Source: Sulfitobacter sp. (GTDB taxonomy: Bacteria; Pseudomonadota; Alphaproteobacteria; Rhodobacterales; Rhodobacteraceae). From it: 20,055 bases of DNA. Made by a program: the position numbers and the translations under genes. Each line of letters begins with the position of its first letter. Within the stretch, counting starts at the first letter, position 1. The stretch lies in contig JAGXHC010000278.1 in assembly GCA_024636405.1 (NCBI GenBank), positions 1 to 20,055 on the forward strand, in the 5' to 3' direction. Below are positions 8,067-14,302 of this stretch, piece after piece. Under the pieces are notes generated by a model. That model did no database searches. It was not told the origin of the DNA and saw nothing but the letters and a program-made list of their open reading frames with translations.

Positions 8067-10312
8067 TGGCACTCGACAGCAAACCAGAAACACGCCAGTT
8101 CAAAGTCGTCGGCACCCGGCCGCTTCGGCCCGACGGCATCGACAAGGTAACGGGACGTGCGCGGTTCGGCGCAGACATCACCGCGCCGGGGATGCTGGTT
8201 GGGCTGATCCTGCGCAGCCCGCACGCCCATGCGCGGATCACGTCCATCGACACGTCGCGCGCGGCAGCACTGGCCGGTGTGCATGCCATCGTGACCCGTG
8301 CCGATTTCGGCACGCCCGATCTTGATGGTGCCACGGCCGATATCCTTGATAACTGCATGGCGGGTGAAAAGGCGCTTTATGATGGGCACGCGGTTGCCGC
8401 CGTCGCCGCCGCCTCGGCCAAGATCGCCAAAGCGGCGCTCAAACTGATCGACATCCGGTACGAAGCGTTGCCCCATGTTACTGACGTGGACGCCGCCATG
8501 CGCGACGATGCGCCGGTTTTGCACCCCGGTCGCACCGACGAATCTGTGCCGCCGGGCATGTCGCCCAATGTCATCTCGCGCCATGAATTTGGCCACGGCG
8601 ATATTGACGCAGGTCTGGCCAAAGCCGACCGCGTGCTGGAACGGACCTACCGCACCGAGGCCACGCATCAGGGCTATATTGAGCCGCACGCCTGTCTGGC
8701 GCAGATGGCGGCAGACGGTCAGGCCGATCTGTGGTGCTGCACCCAAGGCCACTACATGGCGCGCAATGTCTGCGCTGACATTCTGGGGCTGAAGCAGGGC
8801 CAACTGCGCGTCACCGCTTCGGAAATCGGCGGCGGTTTTGGCGGCAAGACGACCGTTTTTCTGGAACCCGTCGCCCTGATGCTGGCACGTAAATCGGGCC
8901 GCCCGGTCAAAATGGTAATGACCCGAAGCGAAGTCTTGCGCGCAACCGGGCCCACTGCCTCAAGCTCCATCGATGTGCGCATCGGCATGACCAAGGACGG
9001 CCGCATCACGGCAGGCTTTGCCGAGCTGCGTTATCAGGGCGGTGCCTATCCCGGCTCTCCGGTTGATATGGGATCGATGTCGGCATTTGCGCCCTACGAT
9101 CTGGAACATGTGAAAACCATCGGCTGGGACGTTGTCAGCAACCGGCCCAAACAGGCCGCGTACCGTGCCCCCGGCGCACCGATGGCCGCATTCGCCGTGG
9201 AAAGCGCCATTGACGAGTTGGCGCGCGGTTTTGATCTGGACCCGCTTGAGGTGCGGCTGAAGAACGCCGCGCGCGAAGGCACCCGCGCATCCTATGGCCC
9301 GACCTATCCCGCCATCGGGCTGGAAGCGACCCTGCGCACTGCGCATGCGCATCCCCACTGGACCGCCCCGCTGGGCAAAAATCAGGGGCGCGGCGTGTCC
9401 TGCGGTTTCTGGTTCAACTTTGGCGGCAATACCTGTGTGTCGCTCAACATCGCCTTTGACGGCACCGTCACCGTGTCCGAAGGCAACCCCGACATCGGCG
9501 GATCGCGTGCCGCCATGTCGATGATGGCCGCCGAAGAACTGGGCATCCCCTACGACCGGATCCGTACCATCATCGCAGATACCGGATCGCTGGGCGTGAA
9601 CGACGTGACCGATGGGTCGCGTGTGACATTTGCCGTGGGTCTGGCCACCATCGAGGCCGCCCGCGCCGCCATCCGCGAGATGTGCAAACGCGCCGCCCAG
9701 GTCTGGGGCATTGATGCGGAAGCGGTGCAATGGGTTGATGGCGCGGCCCAGCCTGCGGGCCCCAACGCCGGTAAACATCCGCCCATGAGCCTTGCCGAGA
9801 TTGCGGCCATCGCGTCAAACACCGGCGGCCCGATTGCCGGGCATCACGAGGTAAACGCAGAAGGCGCCGGGGTCAGCTTTGCCACGCATATGTGCGACAC
9901 CGAAGTGGACCCCGAAACCGGCGCGGTCAAAATTCTGCGCTATACGGTGTTTCAGGACGCGGGCAAGGCCGTGCATCCGGCCTATGTCGAAGGCCAGTTT
10001 CAGGGCGGCGCGGTGCAGGGCATCGGTTGGGCGCTGAACGAAGAATATATCTACGGCGAAGACGGGATACTGCAAAACGCAGGTTTCCTTGATTACCGTA
10101 TTCCCGTCGCGTCCGACCTGCCGATGATTGATGCGGTCATTCTGGAAATCCCCAATCCGGGGCATCCCTACGGCGTGCGCGGGGTCGGTGAGACCTCCAT
10201 TGTGCCACCGCTCGCGGCGGTTGCCAATGCGGTGTCCGCAGCGGCGGGCGTGCGGATGACCAGCCTGCCCATGTCACCGCCCAAGGTGCTGGCGGCGATC
10301 CGGTCGGCCTGA
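8066..10312 (+). CDS. Molybdenum hydroxylase, molybdopterin-binding large subunit
   Basis: The 748-residue protein is the catalytic subunit of a xanthine dehydrogenase-family enzyme. It shows the cofactor-binding loop GGGFGGK at 255-261, the active-site stretch AYRAPGAP at 365-372, and near the C-terminus GVGETSIVPPLAA with Glu709 in the position of the catalytic base. The family hydroxylates a carbon next to nitrogen, or an aldehyde, using oxygen from water. AYRAPGAP differs from AYxCSFR of true aerobic CO dehydrogenase and from AYRGAGR of form II CoxL, so CO is not the expected substrate. With the neighbouring monooxygenase and amidase-like enzyme, an N-heteroaromatic substrate is the best inference. 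No TAT signal is seen. It shares one base with the next gene (TGATG). Confidence 0.93.
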   Translation: MALDSKPETRQFKVVGTRPLRPDGIDKVTGRARFGADITAPGMLVGLILRSPHAHARITSIDTSRAAALAGVHAIVTRADFGTPDLDGATADILDNCMAGEKALYDGHAVAAVAAASAKIAKAALKLIDIRYEALPHVTDVDAAMRDDAPVLHPGRTDESVPPGMSPNVISRHEFGHGDIDAGLAKADRVLERTYRTEATHQGYIEPHACLAQMAADGQADLWCCTQGHYMARNVCADILGLKQGQLRVTASEIGGGFGGKTTVFLEPVALMLARKSGRPVKMVMTRSEVLRATGPTASSSIDVRIGMTKDGRITAGFAELRYQGGAYPGSPVDMGSMSAFAPYDLEHVKTIGWDVVSNRPKQAAYRAPGAPMAAFAVESAIDELARGFDLDPLEVRLKNAAREGTRASYGPTYPAIGLEATLRTAHAHPHWTAPLGKNQGRGVSCGFWFNFGGNTCVSLNIAFDGTVTVSEGNPDIGGSRAAMSMMAAEELGIPYDRIRTIIADTGSLGVNDVTDGSRVTFAVGLATIEAARAAIREMCKRAAQVWGIDAEAVQWVDGAAQPAGPNAGKHPPMSLAEIAAIASNTGGPIAGHHEVNAEGAGVSFATHMCDTEVDPETGAVKILRYTVFQDAGKAVHPAYVEGQFQGGAVQGIGWALNEEYIYGEDGILQNAGFLDYRIPVASDLPMIDAVILEIPNPGHPYGVRGVGETSIVPPLAAVANAVSAAAGVRMTSLPMSPPKVLAAIRSA

Positions 10313-10557
10313 TGGTCAAGGTCCGGATATGGGGGTCGCTGGCCGCGATGACCGAAGACCAGACCGAGGTTGAGATTGACGCCGACACCTTGCGCAGCCT
10401 GCTGGACGGGTTGGGCGAAAAATACCCCGCGATCCGGCCACAGCTGGACCGCGGGGTTTCCGTCGCGATTGACGGGCGCGTCTATAACGACAGTTGGTTC
10501 ACCCCGATCTCCGAAGACAGCGAAGTCGTGCTTCTTGCCCGTCTCAAGGGTGGCTGA
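10312..10557 (+). CDS. MoaD/ThiS-family small protein with C-terminal Gly-Gly
   Basis: The 81-residue protein has the beta-grasp pattern of MoaD/ThiS sulfur carriers: an N-terminal strand VKVRIWGSLA, a helix around DTLRSLLDGLGEKYP, a strand VSVAIDGRVY, and an end EVVLLARLKGG. The terminal Gly-Gly is the site that is adenylated and thiocarboxylated in such proteins. MoaD gives sulfur for the dithiolene of molybdopterin, so a copy encoded at the end of a molybdenum hydroxylase operon, sharing one base with the large subunit gene, suggests a dedicated role in cofactor supply or sulfuration for this enzyme. No XdhC/CoxF-type maturation factor or adenylating partner lies in the window. Only 15 bp separate its stop from the convergent cupin gene, and I see no clear terminator there. 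Confidence 0.85.
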   Translation: MVKVRIWGSLAAMTEDQTEVEIDADTLRSLLDGLGEKYPAIRPQLDRGVSVAIDGRVYNDSWFTPISEDSEVVLLARLKGG

Positions 10558-10572
10558 CGCGCGCGGGCCTGA

Positions 10573-10890
10573 TCAGGTTTTGGCCTCTTCCAGAAATTCG
10601 ATCTCAACAAAGGCAAATTCATGATCGTTGCCGTTCAGCACGTCATGCTCAACCCCCAGATCACGGTAATAGGGCACGCCGATTTTCAGCTCTGACCGGG
10701 TGGTGGTCCCGTCTTTGTGCGCGATCTCAAGGGTTCCGTCCTGGATCGGCACAACGATGTAGTCGTATTCATGCCGGTGCCAGCCGGTGTTGTCCCCCCG
10801 TCCCGCGAACCGCCATTCGGTCACGCGGGTGCGGTCGTTGTCGATTAACACCTTGGGTGTTGCCGTTCCTGTTGTTGCCTGGGTGCACAT
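10573..10890 (-). CDS. Small single-domain cupin protein
   Basis: The protein has 105 residues from the ATG at 10890, chosen because AGGAG stands 7 bases upstream; the frame extends further upstream but that part is not protein-like. It is a one-domain beta-barrel cupin. The first metal motif is reduced to WHRHEYDY with His38 and His40, followed by the turn VVPIQDGTLEI; the second motif is DLGVEHDVLN with His82, giving up to three histidine metal ligands. Small cupins may be dioxygenases, isomerases or sensors, and the function cannot be assigned. It is convergent with the molybdenum hydroxylase operon and divergent from ccdAB. The 252-bp gap upstream holds the ccdAB promoter and, presumably, its own promoter, for which I see no strong match. 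Confidence 0.8.
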   Translation of the reverse strand: MCTQATTGTATPKVLIDNDRTRVTEWRFAGRGDNTGWHRHEYDYIVVPIQDGTLEIAHKDGTTTRSELKIGVPYYRDLGVEHDVLNGNDHEFAFVEIEFLEEAKT

Positions 10891-11071
10891 CTGTCTGCTC
10901 CTGCACGAAAGGGTGACGCGTCGGCCCTTTTGCCGTTCGCTACAATTGGACATTCCCTTACCAAGCACGATCCTGCAATGGCTTCGCTGCCCCTGCCCCA
11001 AATCCACCCGCGTCCATTGAGCCTGAATGACATCTGCGTTCGCGGATTCCCCTCCGCCATTGCACCAATCC

Positions 11072-11088
11072 GCGCATGATACATGCGC
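11072..11088. promoter_or_regulatory. Inverted repeat next to the ccdAB promoter, possible CcdA/CcdB operator
   Basis: GCGCATG-ATA-CATGCGC is a perfect inverted repeat with 7-bp arms and a 3-bp centre, ending four bases before the -35 hexamer of the ccdAB promoter. CcdA of the F plasmid is a ribbon-helix-helix protein that, with CcdB, represses its own promoter by binding short palindromes. The position and symmetry suggest the same here. The remainder of the gap 10891-11071 shows nothing else that I recognise. Confidence 0.5.
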
Positions 11089-11092
11089 ATAC

Positions 11093-11121
11093 TTGACGCG
11101 CACTAAATCCCCTCATATATT
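11093..11121 (+). promoter_or_regulatory. Sigma-70 promoter of ccdAB
   Basis: TTGACG (11093-11098) and TATATT (11116-11121) are separated by exactly 17 bp, the optimal spacing. Transcription would start near 11128, just before the ribosome binding site AAAGGAG (11129-11135), which is 7 bases from the ccdA ATG. The leader is therefore very short. This is the clearest promoter in the window. Confidence 0.8.
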
Positions 11122-11142
11122 CCTCACCAAAGGAGCATCCCG

Positions 11143-11373
11143 ATGAACGCCCAAACCCGCAAGCCTGCCAATCTGACCCTCGACGCCGCTTTGCTGGCCG
11201 AAGCGCGTGCGCTGAAGGTCAATCTGTCACGCGCGGCAGAGGAAGGCATTCGTCACGCTGTCAGCGAAAGACGCAAGCGCGCATGGCAGGCGGAAAATGC
11301 CGCCGCGCTCGAAAGCTCCAACCGCTTTGTGGAAACCAGCGGTCTGCCGCTTGCGCAATACCGACAGTTCTGA
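11143..11373 (+). CDS. ccdA: CcdA-family antitoxin
   Basis: The 76-residue protein matches CcdA in length and layout. The N-terminal half (LTLDAALLAEARALKVNLSRAAEEGI) is the ribbon-helix-helix DNA-binding and dimer domain. The C-terminal half contains AWQAEN and NRFVETSGLPL, which align with RWKAEN and ARFIEMNGSF of F-plasmid CcdA, the region that wraps around the toxin. It would neutralise CcdB and repress the operon. A strong promoter, a strong ribosome binding site and a one-base overlap with the toxin gene (TGATG) fit a complete type II module. The module lies on apparently chromosomal DNA between metabolic genes, with no plasmid or phage gene nearby. Confidence 0.93.
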   Translation: MNAQTRKPANLTLDAALLAEARALKVNLSRAAEEGIRHAVSERRKRAWQAENAAALESSNRFVETSGLPLAQYRQF

Positions 11374-11669
11374 TGGCACGCCATGACGTGTTCACCGGTC
11401 CTTCGGGGGGCTATCTGCTGGATGTGCAAAGCGATCTTCTGGATGGATTGAACACCCGCGTTGTCGTGCCGCTGATGCCGCGCGATGCGGCACCGACCCC
11501 GGCCAGACGGCTGAACCCCGTTTTCGACATCGACGGGCACGCGCATGTCATGGTGACACAGTTCATGGCCGCCGTACCCGTGGCCATCCTGACCGGACCC
11601 GCCGGTGATCTGCGCACACAGGCGGATGAGATTACCCAAGCCATCGACATGTTGATGCAGGGGTTTTGA
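11373..11669 (+). CDS. ccdB: CcdB-family toxin
   Basis: The 98-residue protein starts at the ATG sharing one base with the ccdA stop. The core GYLLDVQSDLLDGLNTRVVVPLMP and the strand PVFDIDGHAHVMVTQFMAAVP match CcdB (101 residues in F). CcdB poisons DNA gyrase through its C-terminal helix, which in F CcdB ends Trp-Gly-Ile. Here the aligned end AIDMLMQGF reads Gln-Gly-Phe, so the tryptophan that stacks on GyrA is absent while the glycine remains. The fold is clearly conserved but the toxicity or target may have changed. Its stop lies 34 bp from the convergent glpK stop; that gap contains no convincing terminator. Confidence 0.92.
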   Translation: MARHDVFTGPSGGYLLDVQSDLLDGLNTRVVVPLMPRDAAPTPARRLNPVFDIDGHAHVMVTQFMAAVPVAILTGPAGDLRTQADEITQAIDMLMQGF

Positions 11670-11703
11670 CCCTTCCACGCTTCCCCACCAGCGGACGTAT
11701 CCG

Positions 11704-13200
11704 TCAAAAACTCAGCGTCGCCTGCACCGCACGTTGCCACGCATCATAGCTTTGGTCGCGGGCTGCCCTGTCCATCTCTGGCGTGAACGTACGCTCCAAC
11801 GCCCAGCTTTTGGCGAAACCTTCCATATCCGGGTAAATCCCCGCGCGCTGTCCGGCCAGCCACGCAGCCCCCAGCGCCGTTGTCTCCAACACCTGCGGGC
11901 GGTCCACCGGCGCGCCGATGATGTCGGACAGAAACTGCATCGCCCAGTCACTCGCGCTCATGCCGCCATCGACACGCAAGGTTGCGATATCGCCCTGCGC
12001 GCCCTGCGCCGTCCAATCGGCGCGCATCGCCTCCAGCAGATCGCGGGTCTGGAAACCGACGCTTTGCAGCGCCGCACGGGCCAGTTCGGGCGGGCCGGAA
12101 CTGCGCGTCAGCCCAAAGACCGCGCCGCGACATTCGGGATTCCAATAGGGTGCGCCCAGCCCGACAAACGCCGGCACCAGCACCACATTCTGATGCGGAT
12201 CGGCCTTTTCCGCCAGCGGCTGTGTCTCTGACGCCTCGCGGATGATCTTGAGACCGTCGCGCAACCATTGCACAACGGCGCCCGCAACAAAGATCGACCC
12301 CTCCAACGCATAGGTCGGTTTGCCGTCCAATTGATAGGCGATGGTGGTCAGCAGCCGGTTCTGCGACGTCACCGCCGTTTCGCCGGTGTTGAGCAGCGCA
12401 AAACATCCGGTGCCGTATGTTGATTTCATCATGCCGGGCTGAAAACACGCCTGCCCCACCGTTGCCGCCTGCTGGTCCCCTGCCACGCCAAGGATCGGGA
12501 TCGGACGCCCGAACAGATCGGGACGCGTCATGCCGAAATCGGCGGCACAGTCGCAAACCTGCGGCAGCATTTCCATCGGGATGTCGAACAGCGCGCAAAT
12601 CGTTTCGCTCCAGCGCCCTTTGTGGATGTCATAAAGCAGCGTGCGCGCCGCGTTTGTGGCGTCCGTCATATGCGCCGCGCCGCCGGTCAGCTTCCAGATC
12701 AGATAGCAATCCACCGTACCAAACAGCAACTCGCCGCGCCGCGCGCGGTCACGGGCGCCGTCCACATGATCCAGTATCCATTTCAGCTTGGTCCCGGAAA
12801 AGTAGGGGTCCGCCAACAGCCCGGTGCGCGCGGTGATCACCTTGTCATCGCCCGCTTCGCGCAGGCTGCGGCAATATTCGGCGGTCCGCCTGTCCTGCCA
12901 GACAATCGCATTATAGATCGGCGCGCCGGTCTTGGCGTCCCAGACCAGCGTCGTCTCGCGTTGGTTGGTGATGCCGATGGCCGCAATGTCCGCCGGACGC
13001 AGCCCCGCCTTTTCGATCACCGCCCGGCAGGTGCCCGCTGTGGTGGACCACAGATCAGCGGGGTCATGTTCCACCCATCCGCTGTCCGGAAAGTGTTGCG
13101 GAAATTCCTCCTGCGCGGTGGCTTTGACGCGCATGTCGCTGTCGAAAATGATGGCTCGCGACGATGTTGTGCCCTGATCAATGGCCAGAATATGTGACAT
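11704..13200 (-). CDS. glpK: Glycerol kinase
   Basis: The 498-residue protein has nearly the length of E. coli GlpK (502). The N-terminus [20 protein letters not shown] is the FGGY-kinase phosphate-1 loop. [19 protein letters not shown] and [12 protein letters not shown] are glycerol kinase signatures, and [20 protein letters not shown] is the C-terminal adenosine-binding region. It converts glycerol and ATP to glycerol 3-phosphate in the cytoplasm, trapping what the upstream transporter imports. It is the last gene of the glycerol cluster and is separated from the lactonase-like gene by a hairpin. A possible own promoter, TTGACT-N17-GACACT (13227-13255, minus), lies between hairpin and start. 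A GGGGAAG site precedes the ATG. Confidence 0.96.
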   Translation of the reverse strand: MSHILAIDQGTTSSRAIIFDSDMRVKATAQEEFPQHFPDSGWVEHDPADLWSTTAGTCRAVIEKAGLRPADIAAIGITNQRETTLVWDAKTGAPIYNAIVWQDRRTAEYCRSLREAGDDKVITARTGLLADPYFSGTKLKWILDHVDGARDRARRGELLFGTVDCYLIWKLTGGAAHMTDATNAARTLLYDIHKGRWSETICALFDIPMEMLPQVCDCAADFGMTRPDLFGRPIPILGVAGDQQAATVGQACFQPGMMKSTYGTGCFALLNTGETAVTSQNRLLTTIAYQLDGKPTYALEGSIFVAGAVVQWLRDGLKIIREASETQPLAEKADPHQNVVLVPAFVGLGAPYWNPECRGAVFGLTRSSGPPELARAALQSVGFQTRDLLEAMRADWTAQGAQGDIATLRVDGGMSASDWAMQFLSDIIGAPVDRPQVLETTALGAAWLAGQRAGIYPDMEGFAKSWALERTFTPEMDRAARDQSYDAWQRAVQATLSF

Positions 13201-13226
13201 TTATCTTCCCCGCTCCTGCGCCGGGA

Positions 13227-13255
13227 AGTGTCGCGCCATCACCCGCCCGAGTCAA
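13227..13255 (-). promoter_or_regulatory. Weak candidate promoter of glpK
   Basis: On the minus strand TTGACT and GACACT are spaced by 17 bp, downstream of the hairpin that follows the lactonase-like gene and about 27 bp before the glpK ATG. The -35 is good and the -10 poor (three of six). It would allow glpK expression independent of read-through. Confidence 0.3.
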
Positions 13256-13266
13256 CGGAAACGGGC

Positions 13267-13297
13267 GCGAAGGCTGGAAGGAATATCCAGCCTTCGC
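13267..13297 (-). terminator. Hairpin after the lactonase-like gene
   Basis: GCGAAGGCTGGA and TCCAGCCTTCGC form a perfect 12-bp stem with a 7-base loop, beginning 12 bases after the stop codon of the metallo-beta-lactamase-fold gene. On the minus strand the tail reads GCCCGTTTCCGTT, only moderately T-rich, so it may terminate weakly or act as an mRNA 3' stabiliser between that gene and glpK. Confidence 0.7.
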
Positions 13298-13309
13298 TAT
13301 CACTTAGGT

Positions 13310-14155
13310 CTATTTCGCTGCCTGCGGAAAGGCCGGCAGCAAATCCACATGACGCGGGTCATGCTGAATGATCAGCGTGGCACCGGTATTCGCGACCAGC
13401 TTTTTCATCCGGTCGATGGACGCCAGCGTTTGTGAACGGTTGTAGTTGAACGTCGGCACTCCGTCATTGGCCAACTGTTCTTCAAAATGCACCACGTCAC
13501 CGGACAGCAGGACGGGCCCGGTTTCCGCCAGATTGACCATCAGCATCGTCTCGCCGGGCGTGTGACCGGGGGCCATCAGCATCATCACCGATCCGTCGCC
13601 GAACACATCCTTGTCGGCTGTGATCTTGTCCGCGGTGCCACCGCCCGACAACCAATGCTGAAGCGGGGCCGGGTCCGCGAACCCCTGAGCATAGGCAGGC
13701 AGCGGGTCCATCTCAAGCGTCGAAAAATCCTGCTCCGCGATCAGCAGCGTCGCGTTCGAAAAGCTGGGTGCCTGTCCGGTGTGGTCAAAGTGATAATGGC
13801 TGATCCCGACCATGCCGATGTCATCCGGTGTCAGATCAAGCTGCGCCAATTGTTCGACCAGATCCGACTTCAGCGTTGGTGCAACGGGGGCCGCCGGGTC
13901 CTGCGCCGCGCCCTTGAGGCCCGCAGGCAGGCCCGCGTCCCACAGCAGATATTCATCGTCATGCTTGACCAGATAACAACTGCCAACCAGCGACTTTGAC
14001 TGATCGGTATAGGCGTTCGTGTCAGAGAACAGATTAAGGTAATTCACCTGCACATCGCCGCAATCCAATCGCCATAACATGACCTCCGCACTGGCGGCGG
14101 TGCCAGCTAAAACAGCAAATGCGGTGGTTGCAGCGAGGGTTCTAAAAGCACTCAT
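13310..14155 (-). CDS. Exported metallo-beta-lactamase-fold hydrolase, N-acyl homoserine lactonase-like
   Basis: The 281-residue protein begins with a signal peptide (hydrophobic TLAATTAFAVLAGTAASA, probable cleavage after Ala23), so it should act in the periplasm or outside. The metal motif HxHxDH is complete as SHYHFDHTG (His120, His122, Asp124, His125), with His198 in APGHTPGETML, Asp220 in LLSGDVVH and His265 in IIQHDP. This ligand set and spacing follow the AHL lactonase (AiiA) family, although related enzymes act on other esters and lactones. An AAGGAGA site lies 6 bases before the ATG. It sits between glpV and glpK but is bracketed by two hairpins, so it may be transcribed alone. The leader also holds a GGGGA/TCCCC hairpin. 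Whether the substrate is a quorum-sensing lactone or related to glycerol use is unknown. Confidence 0.85.
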   Translation of the reverse strand: MSAFRTLAATTAFAVLAGTAASAEVMLWRLDCGDVQVNYLNLFSDTNAYTDQSKSLVGSCYLVKHDDEYLLWDAGLPAGLKGAAQDPAAPVAPTLKSDLVEQLAQLDLTPDDIGMVGISHYHFDHTGQAPSFSNATLLIAEQDFSTLEMDPLPAYAQGFADPAPLQHWLSGGGTADKITADKDVFGDGSVMMLMAPGHTPGETMLMVNLAETGPVLLSGDVVHFEEQLANDGVPTFNYNRSQTLASIDRMKKLVANTGATLIIQHDPRHVDLLPAFPQAAK

Positions 14156-14250
14156 GTGGGTCTCCTTCGGGAGGTTGAGGGGAATTACCGTCCCCCCATG
14201 AACTATCGCGCCGCCTTACGATTTCCACCCCCTTGCGCGCGCGCCCATGC

Positions 14251-14274
14251 AAAACGGGGCCCCGCAGGGCCCCG
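14251..14274 (-). terminator. Rho-independent terminator after glpV
   Basis: CGGGGCCC and GGGCCCCG form an 8-bp all-GC stem with a 4-base loop (14255-14274), followed on the minus strand by TTTT (14251-14254). It begins 28 bases after the glpV stop and should end the transporter transcript before the lactonase-like gene. Confidence 0.85.
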
Positions 14275-14302
14275 CTTCATCGATAATTTCAAGCGATGGC
14301 GA

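Noticed and set aside
7415..8803. A 462-codon minus-strand open frame opposite the Mo hydroxylase genes
   Set aside because: It lies across three plus-strand subunits with all cofactor ligands; it is a by-product of GC-rich codon use.
8066..10312. Assignment of the Mo hydroxylase as aerobic CO dehydrogenase (CoxMSL)
   Set aside because: Gene order matches coxMSL, but the active-site loop is AYRAPGAP rather than AYxCSFR or AYRGAGR, and cox accessory genes are absent.
14231..14246. Alternating GCGCGCGCGC run, possible Z-DNA
   Set aside because: It is only about ten bases in a GC-rich intergenic region and nothing else supports a role.
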